Below are positions 1 to 7,789 of a stretch of 64,000 bases of DNA, piece after piece (the stretch's first letter is position 1; the number at the start of each line of letters is the position of its first letter). The notes beneath the pieces are model-generated. The model did not search any database, was not told where the DNA came from, and worked only from the letters and a program-made list of their open reading frames with translations. Origin of the DNA: an uncultured Oscillospiraceae bacterium (lineage in GTDB: Bacteria; Bacillota; Clostridia; Oscillospirales; Acutalibacteraceae); the NCBI GenBank assembly GCA_902492455.1, contig CABULH010000008.1, forward strand, positions 62,001-126,000, written 5' to 3'. Both the position numbers and the translations under genes were made by a program.

Positions 1-823
1 GCCGTGCCTGTTCCTCATCGGCGTGGGGGTTGTCTCCAACGTGGGTATAACAGCGATGGGCTCCCATTTTCTCTCGGATACTCTCATACAGGGAACCGTC
101 GCTTTTGGATTTTCCCTCATCGCAGGAGACGAAGCAGCCGTCAAAAGAGGGATAGCCGCAGCCCGCCAGCAGCTTTTGAATATAGGTCTTGCCCAGATAC
201 ATATCCGACGCCGCAATAAGGGTGACTTTCCGTTTCCGAAGCTTCTGTACCACTTGCAGCATATAGGGGTTGGCATAACAGGCTTTTTGTTCCCAGCGCC
301 ACTCCGTCTCCATCCCCCGTTCCCGTGGTATCCCCGTTTCCCTTTCCATCGCCTCCCAGATTTCGGCGAAGGTCACTTCCCGTGTCCCCTGCTTTTCCTG
401 TTTTTCCCGCCGGGCTTTTTCCTCCGTTTCCATGCGGATCCGTCGGAAGTCGGGATATCCCAGTTCCATTCCCACCATATAAAAGAGGTCGGTAGGGCTG
501 GAGAAGGGGCGGAACACCAGGGTATCAAACACATCGAAGGAAACCACGCTGCAATCGGCCAGCCGGTCCGCCAGCTCTTCCGGGTTCTCCCGGACGGAAA
601 GGGAGGATTCACTGTCCGCGCTGTATAAGCGGATGTCCCCGCCGCCTGGAGCGCTGTCTGGCTCCGCCAGGCCGCGGCGGAAAAGCAGGTAATATTGGAG
701 GTTGAGCCACAGCAGGTAAACCAGAGCCAGGCCGCGCTTCATTCCCCGCGCCCGCCCGCGCAGATATCGGTCCCGGATGCCCGGCACCCGGTTCACCAGA
801 ACGCGATACAGCCTTTCCCGCAT
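1..823 (-). CDS. HAD-superfamily hydrolase-like protein, C-terminus cut by window edge
   Basis: The first 274 codons read MRERLYRVLV onward from an ATG at 823 behind a GGAGGG ribosome-binding site; the gene runs off the left end. HAD motif I is seen as FDVFDTL (D97 is the likely nucleophile), motif II as AASDMYL (S206) and motif IV as HVGDNPHADE (D264). The residue two after the nucleophile is F99 rather than the Asp used by HAD phosphatases, as in haloacid-dehalogenase-like members. The domain resembles the N-terminal half of the COG5610 proteins found in cell-surface polysaccharide loci, where it is usually joined to a domain with an FLARDG motif. Here that second domain is a separate gene (2412-3794). 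A role in surface-glycan assembly is inferred from the neighbouring exporter and glycosyltransferases. Confidence 0.8.
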   Translation of the reverse strand, partial: MRERLYRVLVNRVPGIRDRYLRGRARGMKRGLALVYLLWLNLQYYLLFRRGLAEPDSAPGGGDIRLYSADSESSLSVRENPEELADRLADCSVVSFDVFDTLVFRPFSSPTDLFYMVGMELGYPDFRRIRMETEEKARREKQEKQGTREVTFAEIWEAMERETGIPRERGMETEWRWEQKACYANPYMLQVVQKLRKRKVTLIAASDMYLGKTYIQKLLAGCGYPSFDGCFVSCDEGKSKSDGSLYESIREKMGAHRCYTHVGDNPHADEEQAR

Positions 824-859
824 ATTCCGCCGTCCCTCCTTCCCTGCCGGTTCAACGAT

Positions 860-1615
860 TTATCCCTTCAATTTCTCGTATGCGCGGCAGACGTCTATGG
901 GGTCCCCTTGGGTCTGCAGCCGTCCTTTTTCAATCCAGATGGCCTTGGTGCAGTTGTCCCGAATCACTGAGGTGGAATGGGAAACCAGCAGCACCGTGGA
1001 GCCGCCGTGAATCATCTCCCGGATACGGGCTTCGCTTTTCTGCCGGAAGAAACGATCCCCCACACTGAGCACCTCGTCTAGAATCAGAATTTCCGGCGTA
1101 TCCCGGGCGGTGGCGATGGCAAAGCCCAGTCGGGACACCATACCGGAGGAGTAGTTGCGCACCTTTTCCTCCATGAACCCTTCCAGTTCGGCAAACGCTA
1201 CAATATCCCCAAAGTGCCGGTCAATGTATTTTTTGGTATAGCCGATGATAGCGCCGTTGAGGTAGACGTTTTCCCTGCCGGTCAGTTCCGGATCGAAGCC
1301 GGTGCCCAGCGTGAGAAGCTGCACCTTGCTTCGGTCCACCTCCACCCTGCCTCCAGTGGGAATCAGCGCCCCGGAGATGATTTTCAGCAGGGTGCTTTTT
1401 CCTGAGCCGTTGGTGCCGATGATCCCGGCCACCTCGCCTCTTTCCACGGTGAAGCTGATGTTGTCCAGCGCCGTGAACAGCTCATAGCGCCTTTCCCTGC
1501 GCAGAGAGCGGATCAGCAGTTCCTTCAGGCTGGTGGCCTCATCCTTGGCTCTTCGGAACTGCATGGTCACATCCTTTACCACAATATCCGTATTGCTTGT
1601 TTCGGCTGTCATCAT
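860..1615 (-). CDS. ABC-2 polysaccharide exporter, ATP-binding subunit (TagH/Wzt type)
   Basis: This 251-residue ATPase would energise export of a lipid-linked polysaccharide or teichoic-acid-like polymer across the membrane. Walker A is GTNGSGKS (67-74), the signature segment NYSSGM (154-159), Walker B ILILDE (176-181) and the H-loop histidine H213. The N-terminal stretch before the P-loop and the spacing match the TagH/Wzt subfamily, but the C-terminal carbohydrate-binding domain of long Wzt proteins is absent, so it belongs to the short form. It lies just downstream of its permease (1637-2410) and upstream of the HAD-like gene on the same strand, which suggests one transcript. Confidence 0.92.
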   Translation of the reverse strand: MMTAETSNTDIVVKDVTMQFRRAKDEATSLKELLIRSLRRERRYELFTALDNISFTVERGEVAGIIGTNGSGKSTLLKIISGALIPTGGRVEVDRSKVQLLTLGTGFDPELTGRENVYLNGAIIGYTKKYIDRHFGDIVAFAELEGFMEEKVRNYSSGMVSRLGFAIATARDTPEILILDEVLSVGDRFFRQKSEARIREMIHGGSTVLLVSHSTSVIRDNCTKAIWIEKGRLQTQGDPIDVCRAYEKLKG

Positions 1616-1636
1616 CTTTCCCGCCTTTCCGGTTTT

Positions 1637-2410
1637 CTATAGCTTCTGCATGATCCGGTTCCGGCTCCTTCGAAAAAGGAGATATCCCGCCGCCGTCGCG
1701 CCCAGACTCCAGAAGAGCATCCGCAGCCATTCGATGGGGGTGGGCAGCCCCCCTTGCATCACCGCTCTGCGCAGACAGTCGATGAAGGTGAAAAGGGGAT
1801 TGTTGCGGATCACCACTCGAATGAATCCTTGAAGCTGCTCCGCCGGATAGAAGATGGCCGAACAGTACATCCAGATGGTCAGGACCACTGTGTACAGATG
1901 CTTCACATCCCCGAAAAAAACATAAGCCGTCGCCAGTATAAAAGACAGGCCGAGAGAGAAGAACAGCAGGAAGAGGATGATCACCGGCGTCAGCAGCATG
2001 GTCCATTGGGGAACCACCCGAAATACCGCCAGCATCACGGCGTAGGCCGCCAGGGAGTAGCCCAGATTGATAAACGCGGTGTATACCCGGGTCAGGATAA
2101 AGAGCTCCATGGGAAACTTTACCTTCAGCAGCAGCATCCGGTTGTCCGACAGGGTGGTCATGGCGGCGGTGGTGGCTCCGGTGAAGGTCTGCCACAGGAT
2201 ATAGCCGGTAAGATAGTAGATGGGATAATTCTCAATGGAACGCCGGAACAGCTGGGAGAAGATTAAGGAAAGAACCGCCATGGACAGCAGGGGGTTCAGC
2301 ACGCTCCATACAATTCCCAGATAGGAACGGGCGTACTTCCGCTTGATCTCCCGCGCCGTCAGCTGGCGGATGACAAACGCGTACTGCTCCCATCGATTCG
2401 ATTCGGACAT
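1637..2410 (-). CDS. ABC-2 polysaccharide exporter, permease subunit (TagG/Wzm type)
   Basis: This is a 257-residue integral membrane protein. The N-terminal cytoplasmic segment ends in REIKRKYARSYLG and SVLNPLL, the hallmark of TagG/Wzm permeases, and about six hydrophobic segments follow. It pairs with the ATPase directly downstream. I take the start at the ATG at 2410 (MSESNRWEQY), which follows a purine-rich AAAGGCAGGAAA site; an in-frame upstream methionine at 2545 would lie wholly inside the preceding gene and would add a segment of low-complexity, frame-shadow character. Its start lies one base past the stop of the upstream gene, so the two are translationally coupled. Confidence 0.9.
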   Translation of the reverse strand: MSESNRWEQYAFVIRQLTAREIKRKYARSYLGIVWSVLNPLLSMAVLSLIFSQLFRRSIENYPIYYLTGYILWQTFTGATTAAMTTLSDNRMLLLKVKFPMELFILTRVYTAFINLGYSLAAYAVMLAVFRVVPQWTMLLTPVIILFLLFFSLGLSFILATAYVFFGDVKHLYTVVLTIWMYCSAIFYPAEQLQGFIRVVIRNNPLFTFIDCLRRAVMQGGLPTPIEWLRMLFWSLGATAAGYLLFRRSRNRIMQKL

Positions 2411-2411
2411 T

Positions 2412-3794
2412 TCAGTTTTCCTGCCTTTCTCTCCGCCAGCGGCGCATCTTCCGGCTGTGCCGCAGATATTGATAAAGGGTATACTGCCGCAGATGCCGCC
2501 GGATATGCCGCCCCGCCAGCACCGCACTGCCCTCATACCACGCACTCTCCTTGATGGTTCCCGGGCGAATCCCTGCCATCACCGGCAGCTTGTGAAGAGG
2601 ATGATTGGCCGTCAGTTCCTCCTCTGTCAGCCGGGCGGCGATGGGGCGCTCCTCCCCCTCCAGTACGTCGTCCGAAAAGGACAGCTTGCCGAAAATTTCT
2701 GCTTCCGGTCGGGAAGGGTGGCTCATAAACCGTCGCAGCAGCCGATAAATGGCGGCGCGATCCTCCGCCGGATCGCCGTGCCAATCGCCGGATTCCATGG
2801 CCTGCTCCGCCAGCCGCCGGGTGTAATCCAGCAGATAGCCGCCGGTTTGGCGGATGAAGGCGATCCGCTTGGGGGAAATACCGCCGAAACGGGGAATCGT
2901 GCGCCCTTCTGTCTGCTGGTAGAACAACGTCATCCCGTGAGGCGCGGTAAAGAGGGCTTCAAACAGACAGTTGTTGAAGAAGATTTTTTGCCGCAGTTGG
3001 CCTTCCGGTTCAAAATAGTAGGCGTGATAATCCCTCCGGTTAACACCGACGGGCAGTTCATACAAGCCGAAATAATAGCCGTCCAGCTTCCGGGTGCGCC
3101 CCATGGTGTGAAGCGCCTCCATCAGTGCCTTTTGGATCGAGCCGGTCCATCCGCTGTCCACAATGCCATCCGGTATATTCTCTTCCAGCAGCCCCTCCTG
3201 CCGGAGATAGCCCTCCATTCCCGGCGCCGCCTGCCGGGAATGCCGGTTCATGGCGTCCAGAAAGAGGCTGCACGCCGCCAGCTGCTCCTGGATTTCCGGC
3301 AGCTTCAGATGGGGGATAACAGCGTTCGGGGACCAGGGCAGAGCCAAAGCCTCCAGTACCGCTGCCTGTTCGTCGTCGGTCAGGCCGGCGCGGCGGAGGA
3401 TTTTTTTAGGGGTGACGCCGATTCCGCCGCGGCACACATAGGCCAGTGCATCCCCGGTATTGAGGTGAAACAACGGGAGACGAAGGGAATAACGGGAGCA
3501 GCAAAGATACCGGCATTCCAATGGCAGCTGGAAACGAGTGCAGAAAATGCGGGCGGCGCGGTATAAAAAATAGCCGTCCCGGGCCAGAAAATAAAGCCGC
3601 TTCTTTCCCTCCTCAATGGCTTCCGACAGCAGCCATTGAGTAAAGCCGCCCAATGCGGGCCCCAGCACCTGGGTGCTTACCAGCGCCACCGGGTCTCCGG
3701 AGGGAATATCCGCCCCCGCCGCGGCTCGGAGAATGCGGGGATTGCTGCGCAGAATGGGCAGATAACGTTCATCCTCTTGGTTGGCCTGTTCCAT
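2412..3794 (-). CDS. COG5610-like C-terminal-domain protein (FLARDG family) of surface-glycan locus
   Basis: The protein has 460 residues. It shows the conserved segment YFLARDGYFLYRAAR near residue 70, the segment YLCCSRYSLRLP, and IVDSGWTGSIQKAL in the middle, all typical of the domain that follows the HAD domain in COG5610 proteins. No signal peptide or membrane segment is visible. The biochemical role of this domain is not established; it occurs in capsule and other glycan clusters beside glycosyltransferases. In this genome the HAD part is encoded separately at 1-823, with the two exporter genes in between, so the two halves may act as a complex. Translation is probably coupled to the permease that follows. 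Confidence 0.75.
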   Translation of the reverse strand: MEQANQEDERYLPILRSNPRILRAAAGADIPSGDPVALVSTQVLGPALGGFTQWLLSEAIEEGKKRLYFLARDGYFLYRAARIFCTRFQLPLECRYLCCSRYSLRLPLFHLNTGDALAYVCRGGIGVTPKKILRRAGLTDDEQAAVLEALALPWSPNAVIPHLKLPEIQEQLAACSLFLDAMNRHSRQAAPGMEGYLRQEGLLEENIPDGIVDSGWTGSIQKALMEALHTMGRTRKLDGYYFGLYELPVGVNRRDYHAYYFEPEGQLRQKIFFNNCLFEALFTAPHGMTLFYQQTEGRTIPRFGGISPKRIAFIRQTGGYLLDYTRRLAEQAMESGDWHGDPAEDRAAIYRLLRRFMSHPSRPEAEIFGKLSFSDDVLEGEERPIAARLTEEELTANHPLHKLPVMAGIRPGTIKESAWYEGSAVLAGRHIRRHLRQYTLYQYLRHSRKMRRWRRERQEN

Positions 3795-3831
3795 GCGCTC
3801 TTCTCACCTCCCGGGACAGGATATGCCGCCG

Positions 3832-4644
3832 CTATTTCCGGCGTTTGATTCTCCGGCGGATATAATGGTGAACCGGAGCGGGCACCGCCCCTACCGCCAA
3901 GGGCTTCAGCACATAGCAAAAGGTGTTGCGGTTCAGCACACCCAGCCGCCGGAAGCCATGGTAGCGCAGCTTCATTTCCCGAATTCGCCGGCAGTAGGTT
4001 CGTTTCCTGTGGGCCTCATAATCCTCCCAATACTGCAGCAGGGGCTCCTGCAGATTGTAGCCTTGGAATCCATCGGCGTGAAGGCGGATAAACAGCTCGT
4101 AGTCCTCCCCGTGGAGATGCTGCGGCGATTCGCTGTACCCCCCGCTGTGTATCAATTCCCGTTTCCGGAACATAACCGTGGGATGAATATAGGGCGAATT
4201 GAAGAGAAAATCCTCTTTTTGGGGTATCTCCGGCATCTTTTGCAGTCCCCATACGCCCTGGCCGTCCGTCAGCTCCGCGTTGGATCCCACCCAGTGGTAC
4301 TGCATATGGGTTTCCAGAAAGCTAACCTGCTTTTCCAGCCGATCCCGCCGGGCAATATCGTCGTCGTCCATCCGGGCGATATAAGCGCCTGCCGCCCGCC
4401 GGATGCACTCGTTCAAGGCGTGGGCCAGCCCGTGATTATGCTGGCCGCGAATGCAGCGGATTCGGTGGTCCAATTCCGCCGCGCGCCGGATAATCCCAGC
4501 GGCGGCGGCTTCCGAGCCGTCGTCATACAGCAGCAGCTCCCAGTTCTGAAAGCTTTGGCCGATGATGGAGTTGACCGCTTGAAGGAAACGGTCTTGGTCG
4601 GGGTTAAACACCCCCATGGCGACGGTGACCTGTGGATCAGCCAT
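3832..4644 (-). CDS. Glycosyltransferase family 2
   Basis: This GT-A fold enzyme would transfer a sugar from a nucleotide donor onto a growing surface glycan on the cytoplasmic face. The N-terminal strand reads VTVAMGVFNP, followed by LLYDDGS (nucleotide binding) and ARMDDDDIARRDRL, which carries the DXD metal site. A segment ending GEDYELFIR is the usual acceptor/catalytic region. I choose the ATG at 4644 (MADPQVTVAM) because GAGGAGG sits nine bases upstream; a TTG at 4662 is in frame but lacks such a site. The start overlaps the stop of the GT4 gene by eight bases, which indicates coupling. The sugar specificity cannot be told. Confidence 0.9.
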   Translation of the reverse strand: MADPQVTVAMGVFNPDQDRFLQAVNSIIGQSFQNWELLLYDDGSEAAAAGIIRRAAELDHRIRCIRGQHNHGLAHALNECIRRAAGAYIARMDDDDIARRDRLEKQVSFLETHMQYHWVGSNAELTDGQGVWGLQKMPEIPQKEDFLFNSPYIHPTVMFRKRELIHSGGYSESPQHLHGEDYELFIRLHADGFQGYNLQEPLLQYWEDYEAHRKRTYCRRIREMKLRYHGFRRLGVLNRNTFCYVLKPLAVGAVPAPVHHYIRRRIKRRK

Positions 4645-5827
4645 ACTGATCAGCCTCCTCAATCCGCCGGGTCACGGCGGTGTAAATCCGTCGCATTACC
4701 GCACAGGCGTAAGCCTTCTCAAAGGGTTTGACCGCATCCAGGCAGCGGAGCTTCATCTCCGCCCGCTGCGCGGAAGTCAGGGACATCATCATCCGGATCC
4801 CCTCTGCAAATCCCGCCGCGTCGTCGCAGCGATAGACAAAGCCATTCTTCTCGTGCTCCATATATTCCCGGGTCCCCCGGTTGTCTGCGGCGATCACTGG
4901 CACGCCCATGGCTAAGGATTCCAGCCCGGCCATTCCCAGCCCCTCCCGCTTGGAAGGAAAGATCGAAGCGTCGGCGCAGCCGAGAACCGCCGGGATATCG
5001 TCCCGGTAACCGTACAGAGTGACGATGTCGGCCAGTCCCAATTCTCCAATCCAATCCTCCATCCGTTTTCGAAAAAAGCCGTCCCCGCACAAACCGTACC
5101 GAATAAGCGGGATATTCCCTGACCGCCGGATTTGTGCCAGGGCTTCCAACACGATGCGGTGGTTTTTATTTCCGTTCAGCTCCCCCACAGAAACCAGGAA
5201 AAAGTCCTCGGGGCCGATGCCCAGCGCCCTTCGGCCCTGCCGGCGCTCCTCATCCGTCAGGGGGTGGAATCTGCCGCCGTTCAGCCCCACGCCGGGGATT
5301 TTGTAAATCTGTCCCCCTTTTTTCAGATGAAGCTTGAGAGCGCTGCGGTAATCCTCCTCGTTGATAACGATGAGGATATCGGTGTAGCGGGCCAGATATT
5401 TCTCCACCCGGTAATATACCAGCTGATTCAGCAGCGGTGCGCCTTTGTAGAAGTGAAAACCATGGGCGGTGTAAATTACCACCACCCCATCATCCGCGCA
5501 TTGTTTTCCCGCCAGCCGCCCCAGCAGGCCGCCCACCGGGGTGTGGCAGTGCAGCGCCTGAATATGATAGCGCCGGATCAGCTCCACCACCTGCTGCAGC
5601 GCCTTTTGATTTTCCTGGAACAAAAAAGGCGAACGGGCGATATCGATATGGTGGATTCTCACACCCATCTGCCGCAGCTGCCGGTTGTCAGCGATATACG
5701 CCGGCTCATTCATATTGGCGGCATAATGCACCACATAGCCCAGATGCTGGAGGGTCTTGACATTTTCCCCTTCGAATTTCCACAGAAAATCCTTGGTGGT
5801 GGTGAGTATCAGAATATGCTTTTCCAT
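4637..5827 (-). CDS. Glycosyltransferase family 4 (GT-B fold)
   Basis: The protein has about 396 residues from the ATG at 5827 (MEKHILILTT). It shows the GT4 layout: N-terminal domain with HCHTPVGGLLGR and YTAHGFHFYKG, linker LVSVGELNGNKNH, and a C-terminal domain with the EX7E motif in REGLGMAGLESLA followed by GVPVIAADNRGTREY. An in-frame extension to 5941 exists but lacks a ribosome-binding site and would run through a perfect 12-bp inverted repeat (5916-5954), so the shorter form is preferred. The first visible gene of the glycan cluster, it overlaps the GT2 gene downstream. It likely uses a nucleotide sugar as donor; the product linkage is unknown. Confidence 0.9.
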   Translation of the reverse strand: MEKHILILTTTKDFLWKFEGENVKTLQHLGYVVHYAANMNEPAYIADNRQLRQMGVRIHHIDIARSPFLFQENQKALQQVVELIRRYHIQALHCHTPVGGLLGRLAGKQCADDGVVVIYTAHGFHFYKGAPLLNQLVYYRVEKYLARYTDILIVINEEDYRSALKLHLKKGGQIYKIPGVGLNGGRFHPLTDEERRQGRRALGIGPEDFFLVSVGELNGNKNHRIVLEALAQIRRSGNIPLIRYGLCGDGFFRKRMEDWIGELGLADIVTLYGYRDDIPAVLGCADASIFPSKREGLGMAGLESLAMGVPVIAADNRGTREYMEHEKNGFVYRCDDAAGFAEGIRMMMSLTSAQRAEMKLRCLDAVKPFEKAYACAVMRRIYTAVTRRIEEADQYG

Positions 5828-5915
5828 AGCGGGCCCGATCCCCCATTCGTTCTCCGGCCCTTTCCTCGTTAATCGGCGGAACCGCCGCATGACCCAAAAG
5901 GTAGCAGGCAAAAAG

Positions 5916-5954
5916 AAATCTCTTGCAAACAGTTTCACCATCTGCAAGAGATTT
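5916..5954 (-). terminator. Perfect 12-bp inverted repeat with 15-nt loop upstream of the GT4 gene
   Basis: Arms AAATCTCTTGCA and TGCAAGAGATTT are exact complements. Read on the minus strand the hairpin is followed by CTTTTTGCC, so it could act as a terminator or attenuator ahead of the glycan cluster. The stem is AT-rich, so strength is uncertain. Confidence 0.45.
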
Positions 5955-6007
5955 TATTCTATGTGGGAGCTGGAAAGCTTGGGAAGCAGAGAATCAAAAA
6001 TTCAATT

Positions 6008-6048
6008 AAAACGGCCGCCGACGGATTCTCTTCCGCCAGCGGCCGTTT
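6008..6048 (-). terminator. Terminator hairpin after the DUF6259-like gene
   Basis: Arms AAACGGCCGC (6009-6018) and GCGGCCGTTT (6039-6048) pair perfectly with a 20-nt loop. On the minus strand the stem ends in TTTTAATTGAATTTTT. It begins six bases past the stop at 6054. Confidence 0.7.
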
Positions 6049-6053
6049 ATTAA

Positions 6054-7733
6054 TCAGGGGATCGGCATGATTTTATTATTGTTTTCATGAAGACGCAGAA
6101 TGCCGCCGCTGCTTTGCAGCAGCTCCAGCGCTGTGTCCGAGGGCCAATCGGCGGGGTGGATCCGGGGCCGGTTTCGTTGGTACCAAAGGGACTCCCGCAG
6201 TGTTCGCCGCATGGCTGCGTTGGGATGGACAAGCTCTTCGCTGCGGATGCGCATCAGGGTGGGCATCAGCCCCATTCGCACGCCGGCCTCATACCAGGCG
6301 GCATAATAAGCTTCATCCGCGGTGGCGGGCATGGCCGGATAATGATAAAGCCGCATCGCGTCTCCCATCAGCACCGAGCCCAGGGGACATATCTGACGGA
6401 ATCGCCGTTCTTCCCAGGTCCGGTTCGCGCTGTCCAGGCCATAGACGTGCATCTGCAGCCAGGAGGCACAGCGGGCATTAAATTCGTTGAGCCCTTCGCC
6501 GCTGAAAGCGATGCCGGGCAGTGCGGCGGACAAATCCCGCTGCAGCGCGACGTTGCCCTGCATGGAGGTCATCCCCTCCACCAATCCCCGGCCATCGTTG
6601 AAACAAAGCAGAGACTGGTCCAAATGAACGGCGTCTGCGCCCAAGGCATCCACCGCCGTCTTTACCTTGCCGGTCAGAATCTCCCGCCATTCCCGGGATG
6701 CGGGATTGATTTGAGCAAAGGCGTAGTCGCGGCCGAAGGCGGTATAGCGTTCGCTGACCGGCTGTCCGGTATACGCATCCAGGGTGTGGGCGCCGGAAAG
6801 AGCGGCCTGGTATTCCGGAGCGGCGGTGTCAGCGCCGATAAAGTTGAAATGCAGGCTGACCCGGTACCCCAGCCGATGGGCAAAGGCGATGCGGTCCTGG
6901 ATAGTATCGTCCGGAGTGTAGTCGGGATATCCCACATCATAGGGCTGCTTGCGCCAGCCGGGAATATGCAGCAGGGTCTTGGAGGGATCCACGATCTGCG
7001 CCAGTTCAGTGAGCATCCGGGGCTCTTCCGCGTCGGTCAGCAGAATCAGCCCCACCTCATCCGCCCAGGCTGGTTTGGCGGCATCGGCGGCGGATAGATG
7101 AAAGACTTCCTCCATATAGTCTTTGTACAGAAGCGCGCCCTGCATCCAGCCGCCCCGATAGGGGATTAGCCGCCATTCCCTGGTTTCAAAATCGATATAA
7201 CCGCTGAAGGGCGCCTGGGGGATGGTTTCCAAAGTCAGATAAAACCGGCCCACCCTATGCTGAACGGTCAGCGCCTTGAACTGGACCCCGTTGTCCGCCG
7301 CGTGGATCAGCAGGCCGCCGTCCCGATTCTGAAGCAGCAGCATTTGTGCCTGCCACAGATCGGGATAAGACAAACGCGTAAAGCCCAGGTGAATATCGGG
7401 CATTTCTTTGGTGAGGCGGATACCGCTCCAGGCGGGGATAATTACCTCGGTGTCCTCCGGAACGCTGAGGGTAAAGCCCACCGAGGAGACGCCGGCGGCG
7501 CAGACCGCCCGCTGTACCAGGGCCATTGTCTCTGCCCGATGATGAAGAAAGGTTTCCAGCGTTCCATTATTCCCCCGCTGCCGCAGGATGACGCCCTCCG
7601 GCCCTTCTGCCATACGGACCGGGAGAGTATATTCCTGCCGGGCGGCATCGATAAAGAAGGGGCGGCTGTCCGCCGTGTGCAGGCGAAGGGTACCGGTGGG
7701 ATAGAAGAGGTTGCCTTGTGGATCGATCCTCAT
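6054..7733 (-). CDS. DUF6259-like candidate glycoside hydrolase, cytoplasmic
   Basis: The protein has 559 residues and no signal peptide, so it is cytoplasmic. It is clearly homologous along its length to the middle of the 1097-residue lipoprotein at 21352-24645: shared blocks include PDIWQAQM/PDLWQAQM, ETIPQAPF, IPGWRK, YPDYTP, LHFNF, HLDQSLLCFNDGRG and IAFSGEG. The order of these blocks suggests a TIM-barrel glycosidase in which D372 (HLDQSL) and E413 (SGEG) would be the catalytic pair. That assignment is my inference from conservation between the two paralogs and barrel-like spacing. It follows the GH31 gene on the same strand and probably shares its transcript. DUF6259 membership is from memory; substrate unknown. 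Confidence 0.65.
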   Translation of the reverse strand: MRIDPQGNLFYPTGTLRLHTADSRPFFIDAARQEYTLPVRMAEGPEGVILRQRGNNGTLETFLHHRAETMALVQRAVCAAGVSSVGFTLSVPEDTEVIIPAWSGIRLTKEMPDIHLGFTRLSYPDLWQAQMLLLQNRDGGLLIHAADNGVQFKALTVQHRVGRFYLTLETIPQAPFSGYIDFETREWRLIPYRGGWMQGALLYKDYMEEVFHLSAADAAKPAWADEVGLILLTDAEEPRMLTELAQIVDPSKTLLHIPGWRKQPYDVGYPDYTPDDTIQDRIAFAHRLGYRVSLHFNFIGADTAAPEYQAALSGAHTLDAYTGQPVSERYTAFGRDYAFAQINPASREWREILTGKVKTAVDALGADAVHLDQSLLCFNDGRGLVEGMTSMQGNVALQRDLSAALPGIAFSGEGLNEFNARCASWLQMHVYGLDSANRTWEERRFRQICPLGSVLMGDAMRLYHYPAMPATADEAYYAAWYEAGVRMGLMPTLMRIRSEELVHPNAAMRRTLRESLWYQRNRPRIHPADWPSDTALELLQSSGGILRLHENNNKIMPIP

Positions 7734-7789
7734 AAGCGTTTCCCCTTTTCAGCGGTTTTGGGAAGGCTGTCAATGGAAGCTGTTGGAGT

